IMG/VR virus record: IMGVR_UViG_3300032579_000009
Span: 1 to 64,000 of that record
Direction: 5' to 3' (one strand)
DNA length: 64,000 nt
Origin: a virus
Both the position numbers and the translations under genes were made by a program. This document shows positions 51,888 through 57,498 of the stretch, piece by piece (position 1 is the stretch's first letter; each line of letters starts with the position of its first letter). The notes under the pieces were generated by a model. It was not told the origin of the DNA. It saw nothing but the letters and a program-made list of their open reading frames with translations, and did not search any database.

Positions 51888-52136
51888 ATGGACAACAAAA
51901 CCTACAGTAAAGACTTAGATATTCAAAAGATTGAAAACAATGTAGGGGGTAGCCGTTTTGAATTGATATTAATTGCAGCTACACGAGCCCGTGAAATATC
52001 TAATATACGCAATATTGCTAATAGAAATAATCCAGCGTTGAAGTATGATACTAAAATTACCACAGAAGCATTAAAAGAAATTGAAGATGGTAAAATAGGC
52101 CGCGAATACTTAATGAAAGTAGTCAAAGCAAGATAA
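51888..52136 (+). CDS. rpoZ: RNA polymerase omega subunit-like protein
   Basis: This is an 82-residue protein. The core GGSRFELILIAATRAREISN followed by TTEALKEIEDGKIG matches the omega (RpoZ) family pattern N-R-F-x-L-V-x-x-A-A-x-R-A-x-Q...AL-x-E-I-x-x-G-K. Omega binds the RNA polymerase beta prime subunit, stabilises the enzyme and forms part of the ppGpp site. The ATG at 51888 has TTTGGAG 6 nt upstream; an in-frame TTG at 51876 is less likely. A phage omega could replace the host subunit to retune the polymerase. It has a strong early-type promoter. Confidence 0.82.
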   Translation: MDNKTYSKDLDIQKIENNVGGSRFELILIAATRAREISNIRNIANRNNPALKYDTKITTEALKEIEDGKIGREYLMKVVKAR

Positions 52137-52157
52137 CTAATAAGCACAAGTTTCTGC

Positions 52158-52382
52158 ATGAAAACCCTGGCAGACCTAGCCGTTGGCCAAGTAGCAGTGA
52201 TCAAAGCCTTAGCGTTTGATGATCTAGGTTACCATAAGCGACTATATGGTCTAGGACTGCGAGAGGGTAAAGAAATAAAAATTATTAGAAAGGGGTTGAC
52301 AGGTAGCCCACTTCATGTTATAATAGGTACTACTGAATTAGCAATTCGTCAAAAAGAGGCGAAAAATATACATATATTTTAA
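52158..52382 (+). CDS. FeoA-like SH3-fold protein
   Basis: This 74-residue protein follows the FeoA pattern: LADLAVGQVAVIKAL, then a KRLYGLGLREGKEIKIIRKG strand-turn, then SPLHVIIGTTELAIRQKEAKNIHI. FeoA is a small cytoplasmic partner of the ferrous iron transporter FeoB; similar domains are found at the end of DtxR-type regulators. No feoB is present, so it would act on the host FeoB or as a stand-alone regulator. It follows the omega gene by 21 nt, likely on the same mRNA. Confidence 0.8.
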   Translation: MKTLADLAVGQVAVIKALAFDDLGYHKRLYGLGLREGKEIKIIRKGLTGSPLHVIIGTTELAIRQKEAKNIHIF

Positions 52383-52419
52383 TTCGGTATAAATAAATTT
52401 ATAAGAAATAAAAAAGAGG

Positions 52420-52448
52420 TTGACACAGTTTATATTAGACTGTATAAT
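52420..52448 (+). promoter_or_regulatory. Sigma70-like promoter plus upstream TATAAATA
   Basis: TTGACA (52420-52425) and TATAAT (52443-52448) are 17 nt apart. A consensus TATAAATA lies at 52388-52395. Both can drive the small gene at 52492. Confidence 0.75.
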
Positions 52449-52491
52449 AGTTTTTATAGTAACAAATTAATTAAAGGAAAGCGAAAGCAAA

Positions 52492-52644
52492 ATGTTTAAC
52501 AACAAGCTACATCAATTTAGAGGATCGAAACAAGTGCAAGCACTCGTAACGATATCTTATTGGCTAGCGATTGAGACAACATTAGGCAATGATCGTGCAC
52601 CGAATAGTATCGATGGGGTTCGAGAGGGATGGGATGGTTATTAA
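52492..52644 (+). CDS. Small 50-residue protein
   Basis: ATG 52492 follows AAAGGAAAG and encodes 50 residues, with a hydrophobic helix in the middle (VQALVTISYWLAIETTL) and an acidic Gly-rich end. A strong promoter and a terminator flank it, so it is a real transcription unit. It could be a small membrane-associated or inhibitor protein acting early in infection. No homolog recognised. Confidence 0.6.
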   Translation: MFNNKLHQFRGSKQVQALVTISYWLAIETTLGNDRAPNSIDGVREGWDGY

Positions 52645-52671
52645 GTAAATAACAAAATCCAAAACTTTAAG

Positions 52672-52705
52672 AACCCTAGAACAGAAATGTTACTAGGGTT
52701 TTTTG
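52672..52705 (+). terminator. Rho-independent terminator
   Basis: AACCCTAG (52672-52679) pairs with CTAGGGTT (52693-52700) and is followed by TTTT. Confidence 0.8.
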
Positions 52706-52920
52706 TTTTATGTGTCAGGGAAACGAGGTCCAAGCAAGGCACATTAAAGATTGTATGTTAAACGGGCGGGACTAGAGGATGGATTACCCTTGTGTGGGTA
52801 AAAAAATTCTAGTTATAATAAAACACATTGGACGAATATACTTGCTGGGGTCGTATAATGCGGCGCCTTCAATACCAAACACCAGTGTGCTTTATTATAC
52901 GCATTCGCAAGAGTGTGTTT
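52706..52920 (+). other. Structured non-coding segment at the head of the tRNA array
   Basis: No convincing ORF lies here. TATAATAAAACACATTGG (52814-52831) pairs with CCAGTGTGCTTTATTATA (52882-52899): 16 Watson-Crick pairs, one G-T and one mismatch. An upstream ACTAGA/TCTAGT helix encloses a TTACCC/GGGTAA hairpin (about 52770-52813). The first tRNA begins at 52924. It may be a stable RNA or a processing signal; I could not match it to tmRNA, RNase P or a known riboswitch. Confidence 0.5.
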
Positions 52921-52923
52921 AAA

Positions 52924-52997
52924 CTCAGTGTGGTGTAGAGATAACATGCGTGGTTTGGGACCATGTGTCGAAGGTTTGATTCCTTCCACTGAGACCA
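52924..52997 (+). tRNA. tRNA-Pro(TGG)
   Basis: Acceptor CTCAGTG/CACTGAG with encoded ACCA. The anticodon loop TTTGGGA reads TGG; the T-arm contains GGTTTGATTCC. Confidence 0.85.
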
Positions 52998-53003
52998 TTT
53001 AGC

Positions 53004-53087
53004 GGGTGATGAGCAGCATTGGCGACTGCAGCAGACTGTAAATCTGTGTCCTCTGGAAACTAGGTTCGACTCCTAGATCACCCACCA
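53004..53087 (+). tRNA. tRNA-Tyr(GTA)
   Basis: Acceptor GGGTGAT/ATCACCC with CCA. The loop CTGTAAA gives GTA, and a long variable arm is present as expected for bacterial tRNA-Tyr. Confidence 0.92.
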
Positions 53088-53093
53088 AGTTAT

Positions 53094-53188
53094 GTCGCAG
53101 TTCCAGTTACATTAATCTCTCAGTTCAAAGCTGTTAGTGTGCAAAGGACACGAGAAAGTCAACTTCTTCTGGGTAGACTGTGACGCCA
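53094..53188 (+). ncRNA. Unassigned tRNA-sized structured RNA
   Basis: The ends GTCGCAG (53094-53100) and CTGTGAC (53178-53184) pair over 7 bp and are followed by GCCA, as in a tRNA. CCAG (53103-53106) pairs with CTGG (53169-53172). Inside, TCTC/GAGA (53116-53119, 53152-53155) encloses hairpins CAG/CTG and GTGT/ACAC. There is no T-arm GGTTCGA motif, so it is not an ordinary tRNA. Confidence 0.5.
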
Positions 53189-53195
53189 AAATTTA

Positions 53196-53269
53196 GGGTC
53201 GTTAATTCAATGGGAGAATAGCTGGCTTTTAACCAGTCTACGACGGATCGTAACCGTCACGACTCACCA
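53196..53269 (+). tRNA. tRNA-Lys(TTT)
   Basis: Acceptor GGGTCGT/ACGACTC with ACCA. The loop CTTTTAA gives TTT. The T-loop is the unusual GGATCGTAACC, shared with the tRNA-Ile at 54212. Confidence 0.85.
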
Positions 53270-53316
53270 AGTATTTTATAGATAGAGCTAAATAATAGTA
53301 ATAAGGAGCTCTACCT

Positions 53317-53727
53317 ATGAAGTATTTTAATTGTTTATGTTGCGGAAAAGAAAATATCATTAAAGGCTATAGTTATACAGGAAAATATTGTAATAACAAA
53401 TGTCAAGCAACACATCGCACAGCTAAATGGTTTGAAGATAATAAATTATTGTTTGAACAAGGTTTACTTAAGCATAGATCAGCAATTAAAAAGTTTGTTA
53501 AATTAAGAGATGGTGAAATGTGTTCTATTTGCGGACAATCGCCAGAATATAATAACAAGCCGTTAGTTATGATTATAGATCATATTGATGGTGACGCAAG
53601 TAATAATATGCCGGATAATTTTAGATTAGTGTGTCCAAATTGCGACTCGCAGTTAGATACATATAAAGCACGAAATATAGGAAATGGTCGTGCTACTAAA
53701 GGTATGAAATGGTATAGTAGTTTATAA
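53317..53727 (+). CDS. HNH homing endonuclease in the tRNA array
   Basis: This is a 136-residue protein. An N-terminal zinc knuckle (FNCLCCGKEN ... YCNNKCQ) is followed by an HNH core with CSICGQ, IIDHIDGDASNNMPDNFRLVCPNCDSQ (D-H, N, and C-x2-C). It begins after AAGGAG downstream of a CTAAATA element. Its position between two tRNA genes is typical of mobile nuclease genes in phage tRNA clusters. Confidence 0.85.
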   Translation: MKYFNCLCCGKENIIKGYSYTGKYCNNKCQATHRTAKWFEDNKLLFEQGLLKHRSAIKKFVKLRDGEMCSICGQSPEYNNKPLVMIIDHIDGDASNNMPDNFRLVCPNCDSQLDTYKARNIGNGRATKGMKWYSSL

Positions 53728-53729
53728 AT

Positions 53730-53805
53730 GCGGTATTAGCTCAATCGGGAGAGCACGGCACTGTCACTGCCGAGGTAAGGGGATCGAAACCCCTATATCG
53801 CGCCA
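53730..53805 (+). tRNA. tRNA-Asp(GTC)
   Basis: Acceptor GCGGTAT/ATATCGC with GCCA. The loop CTGTCAC gives GTC; it starts 3 nt after the HNH stop. Confidence 0.9.
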
Positions 53806-53813
53806 AATAATTG

Positions 53814-53842
53814 TTGACAGCATTGTCTGTTAGCTATATAAT
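53814..53842 (+). promoter_or_regulatory. Sigma70-like promoter inside the tRNA array
   Basis: TTGACA (53814-53819) and TATAAT (53837-53842) are 17 nt apart, driving the tRNA-Glu at 53859 and followers. Confidence 0.75.
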
Positions 53843-53858
53843 GTTTATTAGAGTCATT

Positions 53859-53934
53859 GCTCCCATCGTCTAGAGGCCTAGGACACCCGCCTTTCACGCA
53901 GGTAACACGAGTTCGAATCTCGTTGGGAGTACCA
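53859..53934 (+). tRNA. tRNA-Glu(TTC), copy 1
   Basis: Acceptor GCTCCCA/TGGGAGT with ACCA. The loop CTTTCAC gives TTC. A related second copy lies at 60085. Confidence 0.92.
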
Positions 53935-53947
53935 GTTTTAAAGTTAC

Positions 53948-54022
53948 GGGCTGTTGGTATACTTGGGAACACACCTGCCTTGCACGCAGGAGTACGGGGT
54001 TCGACTCCCCGACGGTCCACCA
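53948..54022 (+). tRNA. tRNA-Ala(TGC)
   Basis: Acceptor GGGCTGT/ACGGTCC with two G-T pairs, then ACCA. The stem CCTGC/GCAGG holds loop CTTGCAC (TGC). Confidence 0.85.
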
Positions 54023-54030
54023 AATTAATT

Positions 54031-54105
54031 GCGCGGTTAGCTCAGCGGGAGAGCAGGGCCCTTACAAGGCCAAGGTCGAAAGTTCAATCCTTTCACTGCG
54101 CACCA
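54031..54105 (+). tRNA. tRNA-Val(TAC)
   Basis: Acceptor GCGCGGT/ACTGCGC with ACCA; loop CTTACAA gives TAC. Confidence 0.9.
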
Positions 54106-54128
54106 AGTTAGTAGTAGTAAAGTTTTAT

Positions 54129-54204
54129 TCCGGTCAAGCAAACACGGTGTAGGCGGTGGACTGTTAATCCATGAAGGTTGGTTCGATTCCAACGACCGGA
54201 GCCA
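54129..54204 (+). tRNA. tRNA-Asn(GTT)
   Basis: Acceptor TCCGGTC/GACCGGA with GCCA; loop CTGTTAA gives GTT. Confidence 0.9.
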
Positions 54205-54211
54205 TTTTTAT

Positions 54212-54285
54212 AGTCTGTTAGTTCAATGGGAGAACAGTCGACTGATAATCGACAAACACTGGATCGTAACCAGTACGGACTACCA
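54212..54285 (+). tRNA. tRNA-Ile(GAT)
   Basis: Acceptor AGTCTGT/ACGGACT with ACCA; stem GTCGA/TCGAC holds loop CTGATAA (GAT). The T-loop is the atypical GGATCGTAACC. Confidence 0.88.
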
Positions 54286-54290
54286 AGTAT

Positions 54291-54478
54291 TCCAACCACA
54301 TCGCGTTTAGGGTGAAGTAGGGCGTGCCAATAAAACCCTGTAAGATCAAAAATACCTACCAAGCAAGGAGGAATCACAGCGCAAGCTGAAGAACAATGTG
54401 GTGACTTGCTACCCGGGAGAAAGCTGTAACATTACGTATTCGAGGTTAGGAGAGTACAGCAAACCGCCCACTTATTTT
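54291..54478 (+). ncRNA. Unassigned structured RNA with possible pseudoknots
   Basis: Several perfect helices are visible: ACCACAT (54295-54301) with ATGTGGT (54396-54402); AGGGT (54309-54313) with ACCCT (54335-54339), crossing GTAGG (54317-54321) with CCTAC (54355-54359); AGCAAG (54362-54367) with CTTGCT (54405-54410); a CAGC-GCAA-GCTG hairpin (54377-54388); and GCTGT (54423-54427) with ACAGC (54456-54460). No ORF. It matches no RNA class I can name. Confidence 0.5.
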
Positions 54479-54568
54479 GGAAGCGTGGCAGAGCCTGGCT
54501 GATTGCACCTGTCTTGAAAACAGACAAGGGGAAACCCTTCGTGAGTTCGAATCTCACCGCTTCCGCCA
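54479..54568 (+). tRNA. tRNA-Ser(TGA)
   Basis: Acceptor GGAAGCG/CGCTTCC with GCCA; loop CTTGAAA gives TGA; long variable arm (AAGGGGAAACCCTT) as expected for Ser. Confidence 0.92.
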
Positions 54569-54579
54569 AATATTTTTAT

Positions 54580-54671
54580 CCTTCTGTAGTTCAATGGTAG
54601 AACGGCTCCCTTATAAGGAGTGAGTGCTAGATAAGCCGCTAATGGGGGTTCGAGTCCCTCCAGAAGGACCA
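54580..54671 (+). tRNA. tRNA with TAT anticodon and long variable arm (Ile-AUA type?)
   Basis: Acceptor CCTTCTG/CAGAAGG with ACCA; stem GCTCC/GGAGT holds loop CTTATAA (TAT, reads AUA). The variable region is about 22 nt with a possible AGTG/CGCT stem, which is normal for Ser, Leu and Tyr but not for Ile. Identity is therefore uncertain. Confidence 0.7.
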
Positions 54672-54673
54672 AT

Positions 54674-54747
54674 GCTCTTATAGTTAAGTGGCATAACGCA
54701 TCCATGGTAAGGATGTATTCCAAGTTCGATTCTTGGTGAGAGCACCA
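54674..54747 (+). tRNA. tRNA-Thr(GGT)
   Basis: Acceptor GCTCTTA/TGAGAGC with ACCA; stem CATCC/GGATG holds loop ATGGTAA (GGT). Confidence 0.87.
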
Positions 54748-54759
54748 AAAAAGTTTAAT

Positions 54760-54833
54760 TGGCTCATGGTGTAGTGGTAGCACAACAGGTTTTGATCCTG
54801 TTAGTCCTAGTTCGATTCTAGGTGGGCCTGCCA
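54760..54833 (+). tRNA. tRNA-Gln(TTG)
   Basis: Acceptor TGGCTCA with TGGGCCT and GCCA, leaving a T-T at position 1:72; loop TTTTGAT gives TTG. A weak first pair is common in tRNA-Gln. Confidence 0.85.
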
Positions 54834-54840
54834 AATAAAT

Positions 54841-54972
54841 AAAGAACAGTCCGGAGCATGCGAGTCCTACGATAAGTAGGAGAAAACTCCACTTATAGCT
54901 GGAATTTACCAGTGAACCCTATGGACGCATAGGGCTACGGGCATCCTGGGGGACAACTCCAACCTAATTAAA
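54841..54972 (+). ncRNA. Unassigned structured RNA with three hairpins
   Basis: GTCC and GGAC near the ends can close a domain that contains TCCTAC/GTAGGA (54865-54870, 54876-54881), CTGG/CCAG (54899-54902, 54909-54912) and CCCTATG/CATAGGG (54917-54923, 54928-54934). No ORF. No known class recognised. Confidence 0.5.
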
Positions 54973-54973
54973 A

Positions 54974-54992
54974 TGGTAGCACAGCAGTTTTG
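54974..54992 (+). pseudogene. Fragment resembling tRNA-Gln
   Basis: TGGTAGCACAGCAGTTTTG closely copies the D-arm to anticodon part of the tRNA-Gln just upstream (TGGTAGCACAACAGGTTTTG). It stops where the promoter of the GIY-YIG gene begins, so it looks like a tRNA remnant cut by that insertion. Confidence 0.4.
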
Positions 54993-55000
54993 TATAAATA
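54993..55000 (+). promoter_or_regulatory. T4 late promoter, consensus TATAAATA
   Basis: This is a perfect TATAAATA, 17 nt before the ATG at 55018, with GTGGAG between. Confidence 0.65.
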
Positions 55001-55017
55001 ATATAGTGGAGATAAAA

Positions 55018-55620
55018 ATGTTCTATATTATATACAAGACTACAAATTTAATCGATAATAAAATTTATGTCGGATCGCACCAAACTAAAGAGTTGAATGA
55101 CGATTACTTAGGGTCCGGAAAGTATCTTAAGCGTGCTATTTCTAAACACGGAAAGCAAAATTTTACTAAAGAGATTTTACATGTGTTTGACAATAAACAA
55201 GACATGTTTAATAAAGAACGCGAAATAGTAAATGAAGAATTTGTTAAGGATACAAATACATACAATTTCAAAATAGGCGGCTCGGGTGGTAATCCAGGCA
55301 TTGTGGGTGCATTTTCTGGTAAAAAACATTCGCAAGAGTCGATTGAAAAAATAAGATTGTCTGCCCTTGCCCAAGGAACAACAGATGAAAAAAGAAGAAA
55401 ATGTTCTGTTAATAATTGGGCAAAACAAGACCCAGACGCATTTAGAAAACACGCATCACGCATAAACAAAGATATCCCTAAAACAGATACACATAGAAAT
55501 GCGCTAGCAAAGGCACAGCTAGGACGAAAGATGATGAACAATGGTACAGTATCTAGTTTTATTAAAGCTGATGATATAAATGAATATTTAGAAAAAGGGT
55601 GGACACTAGGCCACCATTAA
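55018..55620 (+). CDS. GIY-YIG homing endonuclease (Seg-like)
   Basis: This 200-residue protein starts at ATG 55018 with a GGAG site; an upstream in-frame ATG at 54973 lies in the tRNA remnant and is less likely. The GIY-YIG core is MFYIIYKTTNLIDNKIYVGSH, with catalytic Tyr/Arg-region KYLKRAISKHG and Glu in NKEREIVNEEFV. The C-terminal part has the DNA-binding repeats GAFSGKKHSQES and KAQLGRKMMNNG (NUMOD3-like). It is a free-standing mobile gene inside the tRNA array, as Seg enzymes are in T4. Confidence 0.88.
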   Translation: MFYIIYKTTNLIDNKIYVGSHQTKELNDDYLGSGKYLKRAISKHGKQNFTKEILHVFDNKQDMFNKEREIVNEEFVKDTNTYNFKIGGSGGNPGIVGAFSGKKHSQESIEKIRLSALAQGTTDEKRRKCSVNNWAKQDPDAFRKHASRINKDIPKTDTHRNALAKAQLGRKMMNNGTVSSFIKADDINEYLEKGWTLGHH

Positions 55621-55628
55621 CAATCAAT

Positions 55629-55702
55629 TACCCCATAGTGTAACGGCAGCACGCGAAGCTCCAAACTTCTTAGTCGCGGTTCAAATCCGTGTGGGGTAGC
55701 CA
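55629..55702 (+). tRNA. tRNA-Trp(CCA)
   Basis: Acceptor TACCCCA/TGGGGTA with GCCA; stem GAAG/CTTC holds loop CTCCAAA (CCA). Confidence 0.9.
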
Positions 55703-55709
55703 TTTTTAC

Positions 55710-55787
55710 GCAACGGTACCAGAGTGGCCTAATGGCGGGGACTGCAAATCCCTAAAGCCGCCGGTTCAAATCCGGCCCTGTGCTCCA
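55710..55787 (+). tRNA. tRNA-Cys(GCA), weak acceptor stem
   Basis: The stem GGGA/TCCC holds loop CTGCAAA (GCA) and the T-arm GCCGG/CCGGC is good. The acceptor GCAACGG with CCTGTGC has two mismatches, so it may be poorly functional or need editing. The 3' end is TCCA. Confidence 0.75.
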
Positions 55788-55809
55788 AGAATAAATGTAA
55801 ATATATACT

Positions 55810-56385
55810 ATGTTAACAATGGATTTTATTGACGGCTCATATCCAGATTTCATTCATCGATTAGATGATTTTTTGGAATTGGTCCCATCTGGGCATGCTA
55901 AATGTTCTAAGAATGATATACTATTTTTATATTCAATCATCTATTCTAAAAAACCAGAAAATGTATTAGAAATAGGCCGTAGTTATGGCACATCAACTTT
56001 GACTATATGTGGTGCTTTAACGGACAATAATAAAGGTAAATTATATTCAATTGATGTGGAAAACTTATTGCCAAAAGATATAGCAAATATAATTGATAAA
56101 AGAACTCAATTGATTACTAATTCAAGTGAATACCTATTAGATGAAATCAATGATGTTAAATTTGGTGTTACATTCATTGATGGCGATCATTCATACGAGA
56201 TGGCCAAAAATGATATTATTAAATCCATGACACTATCAGAAGATGAAGCAATCATACTTTGTCATGATTCAGACATGTTAGGAGTACAACAGGCTATCAA
56301 CGAAGTCTGTGGTATGTATCCAACTAGCTTATTAAATTGTGGAGTATTTGGAGAAAAGATCCAAATGCTCATAGTCCGTAAATAA
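55810..56385 (+). CDS. Class I SAM-dependent methyltransferase (Methyltransf_24-like)
   Basis: This is a 191-residue protein. Motif I is VLEIGRSYGTSTLTI, motif II GKLYSIDVE, and VTFIDGDHSYEMAKND carries the FIDGDHSYE signature of the sugar or small-molecule O-methyltransferase subgroup. The target is unknown; a phage or host surface glycan is possible. It sits alone between tRNA genes. A TGTAAATA element ends 6 nt before the ATG, so the mRNA may be leaderless. A low-GC composition suggests recent acquisition. Confidence 0.8.
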   Translation: MLTMDFIDGSYPDFIHRLDDFLELVPSGHAKCSKNDILFLYSIIYSKKPENVLEIGRSYGTSTLTICGALTDNNKGKLYSIDVENLLPKDIANIIDKRTQLITNSSEYLLDEINDVKFGVTFIDGDHSYEMAKNDIIKSMTLSEDEAIILCHDSDMLGVQQAINEVCGMYPTSLLNCGVFGEKIQMLIVRK

Positions 56386-56393
56386 TCCAACAT

Positions 56394-56470
56394 AGCAATA
56401 TAGCTCAGCTGGCCAGAGCAGATCCTTCATACGGATAAGGTCACTAGTTCGAATCTAGTTATTGCTACCA
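56394..56470 (+). tRNA. tRNA with CAT anticodon (elongator Met or Ile2)
   Basis: Acceptor AGCAATA/TATTGCT with ACCA; loop TTCATAC (CAT). The anticodon stem lacks the three G-C pairs of initiators. The AGC..GCT acceptor could suit a lysidine-modified Ile2 tRNA. Confidence 0.85.
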
Positions 56471-56471
56471 T

Positions 56472-56549
56472 GCCTCCATAGCTCATTTGGATTAGAGCAT
56501 TTGGCTACGAACCAAAAGGTGGGGAGTTCGAATCTCTCTGGGGGCTCCA
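56472..56549 (+). tRNA. tRNA-Arg(ACG)
   Basis: Acceptor GCCTCCA/TGGGGGC with TCCA; stem TTTGG/CCAAA holds loop CTACGAA (ACG). Confidence 0.9.
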
Positions 56550-56557
56550 GTTTTAAT

Positions 56558-56631
56558 GCAGGATTAGTTTAATGGTAAAACGAAACGTTGCCAACGTCTA
56601 GTCACGAGTTCGATTCTCGTATCCTGCTCCA
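56558..56631 (+). tRNA. tRNA-Gly(GCC)
   Basis: Acceptor GCAGGAT/ATCCTGC with TCCA; loop TTGCCAA gives GCC. It resembles the tRNA-Gly at 59279. Confidence 0.9.
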
Positions 56632-56633
56632 AT

Positions 56634-56708
56634 GGTGTCTATAATGTAGCGGTAACATTCAGGATTGTGATTCCTGCATCACGGGTTCGAACCCCGTTAG
56701 ACACCCCA
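56634..56708 (+). tRNA. tRNA-His(GTG)
   Basis: An encoded G-1 (56634) faces C73, acceptor GTGTCTA/TAGACAC, then CCA; loop ATTGTGA gives GTG. Confidence 0.92.
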
Positions 56709-56709
56709 C

Positions 56710-56738
56710 TTGACATTTTGATTAAATGACTGTATAAT
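56710..56738 (+). promoter_or_regulatory. Sigma70-like promoter
   Basis: TTGACA (56710-56715) and TATAAT (56733-56738) are 17 nt apart; ATG 56745 lies 6 nt beyond, at +1. Confidence 0.75.
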
Positions 56739-56744
56739 ACACAT

Positions 56745-56909
56745 ATGAAAAATAAAAATACATACACCAAGTTCCAAGAAGCAGAAGATGCTGAAACAGC
56801 CTATGCTATGGTATTATCTGGGCAGTGGACTGTTGAACGATTTGCTGAATGGCACGATCAGGTCAAACATATTGAATATATGTATGCCACAGCAGATGAG
56901 AGTTTCTGA
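56745..56909 (+). CDS. Small acidic helical protein
   Basis: This is a 54-residue protein with helices FQEAEDAETAYAMVLSG and TVERFAEWHDQVKHIEYMYA. It starts exactly at the predicted transcription start of a strong sigma70-like promoter and has no Shine-Dalgarno. The following gene starts at the next base after its TGA. It heads a seven-gene unit of small proteins (to 58665). Function unknown. Confidence 0.6.
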   Translation: MKNKNTYTKFQEAEDAETAYAMVLSGQWTVERFAEWHDQVKHIEYMYATADESF

Positions 56910-57167
56910 GTGACTGAAGAACAACAATTAGCCTGGGATATATTAAGCACACCTGACAATGCGGACTTTAAAGAGTACCGCAGAATGCACTATGCAACAT
57001 GGCTAACTAAAGAACGCAAGGTATTACTAATATCTGATATGGAAACAGGTTATATTATTAACTGTATTAACATGCTAGAAGCATTAGGACAAGAAACTAC
57101 TTTAGCCTACGCAGGCTTAATTGATGAACTAGGAAGGCGAGGGCATGAATATGAAAACCAAATTTGA
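56910..57167 (+). CDS. Small unknown protein
   Basis: This is an 85-residue acidic helical protein with a GTG start immediately after the previous stop (TGAGTG). It contains YIINCINMLEALGQETTLAYAGLIDEL, a two-helix segment. No family recognised. The next gene overlaps by 23 nt. Confidence 0.55.
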   Translation: MTEEQQLAWDILSTPDNADFKEYRRMHYATWLTKERKVLLISDMETGYIINCINMLEALGQETTLAYAGLIDELGRRGHEYENQI

Positions 57168-57498
57168 TTGGAATGGTCTAAGTGATTTACCTGATGTAAG
57201 TCAAGAAGCACTTAAGAACTATTTCTTATATGCTCTACCACCAGGTAGTTTCTTAACCAGTTTGTTAAGTTGCGATCCGTGGACCGATGTTATTGCACGT
57301 GCAGACCATTGGAACAAAACACGCTTAAAAGAATATTCACTATGGCTACAGGACTTTGCTCCGCCAGGTAGTTGGGGTAGCCAAGATATTGTTGCTGATT
57401 GGTTGCGTAAAGGTTCTGCTTACGAACAGTTCCAAAAGTCTATGACTTGGGAAATACTACAAGCAAATGAATATGAATCAAAAGACTATGACTTCTAA
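57145..57498 (+). CDS. Small unknown protein, Trp-rich
   Basis: This is a 117-residue protein with PPGSFLTSLLSCDPWTDVIARADHWN and a second, similar PPGSWGSQDIVADWL, an internal duplication of a PPGS-x-L/W motif. Such proteins are seen in T4-like phage early regions, but the role is unknown. It overlaps both neighbours. Confidence 0.55.
   Translation: MNMKTKFDWNGLSDLPDVSQEALKNYFLYALPPGSFLTSLLSCDPWTDVIARADHWNKTRLKEYSLWLQDFAPPGSWGSQDIVADWLRKGSAYEQFQKSMTWEILQANEYESKDYDF

Noticed and set aside
52706-53200. Glutamine or other known riboswitch
   Set aside because: The conserved sequence blocks I remember for glnA-type riboswitches were not found here.
52813-54834. Several minus-strand ORFs across the tRNA array (for example 53793-54023, 54108-54377, 54472-54834) with GVEPRTPACKAG-like proteins
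   Set aside because: These are antisense translations of tRNA genes, a well-known false annotation. They have no ribosome sites and lie fully over tRNAs.
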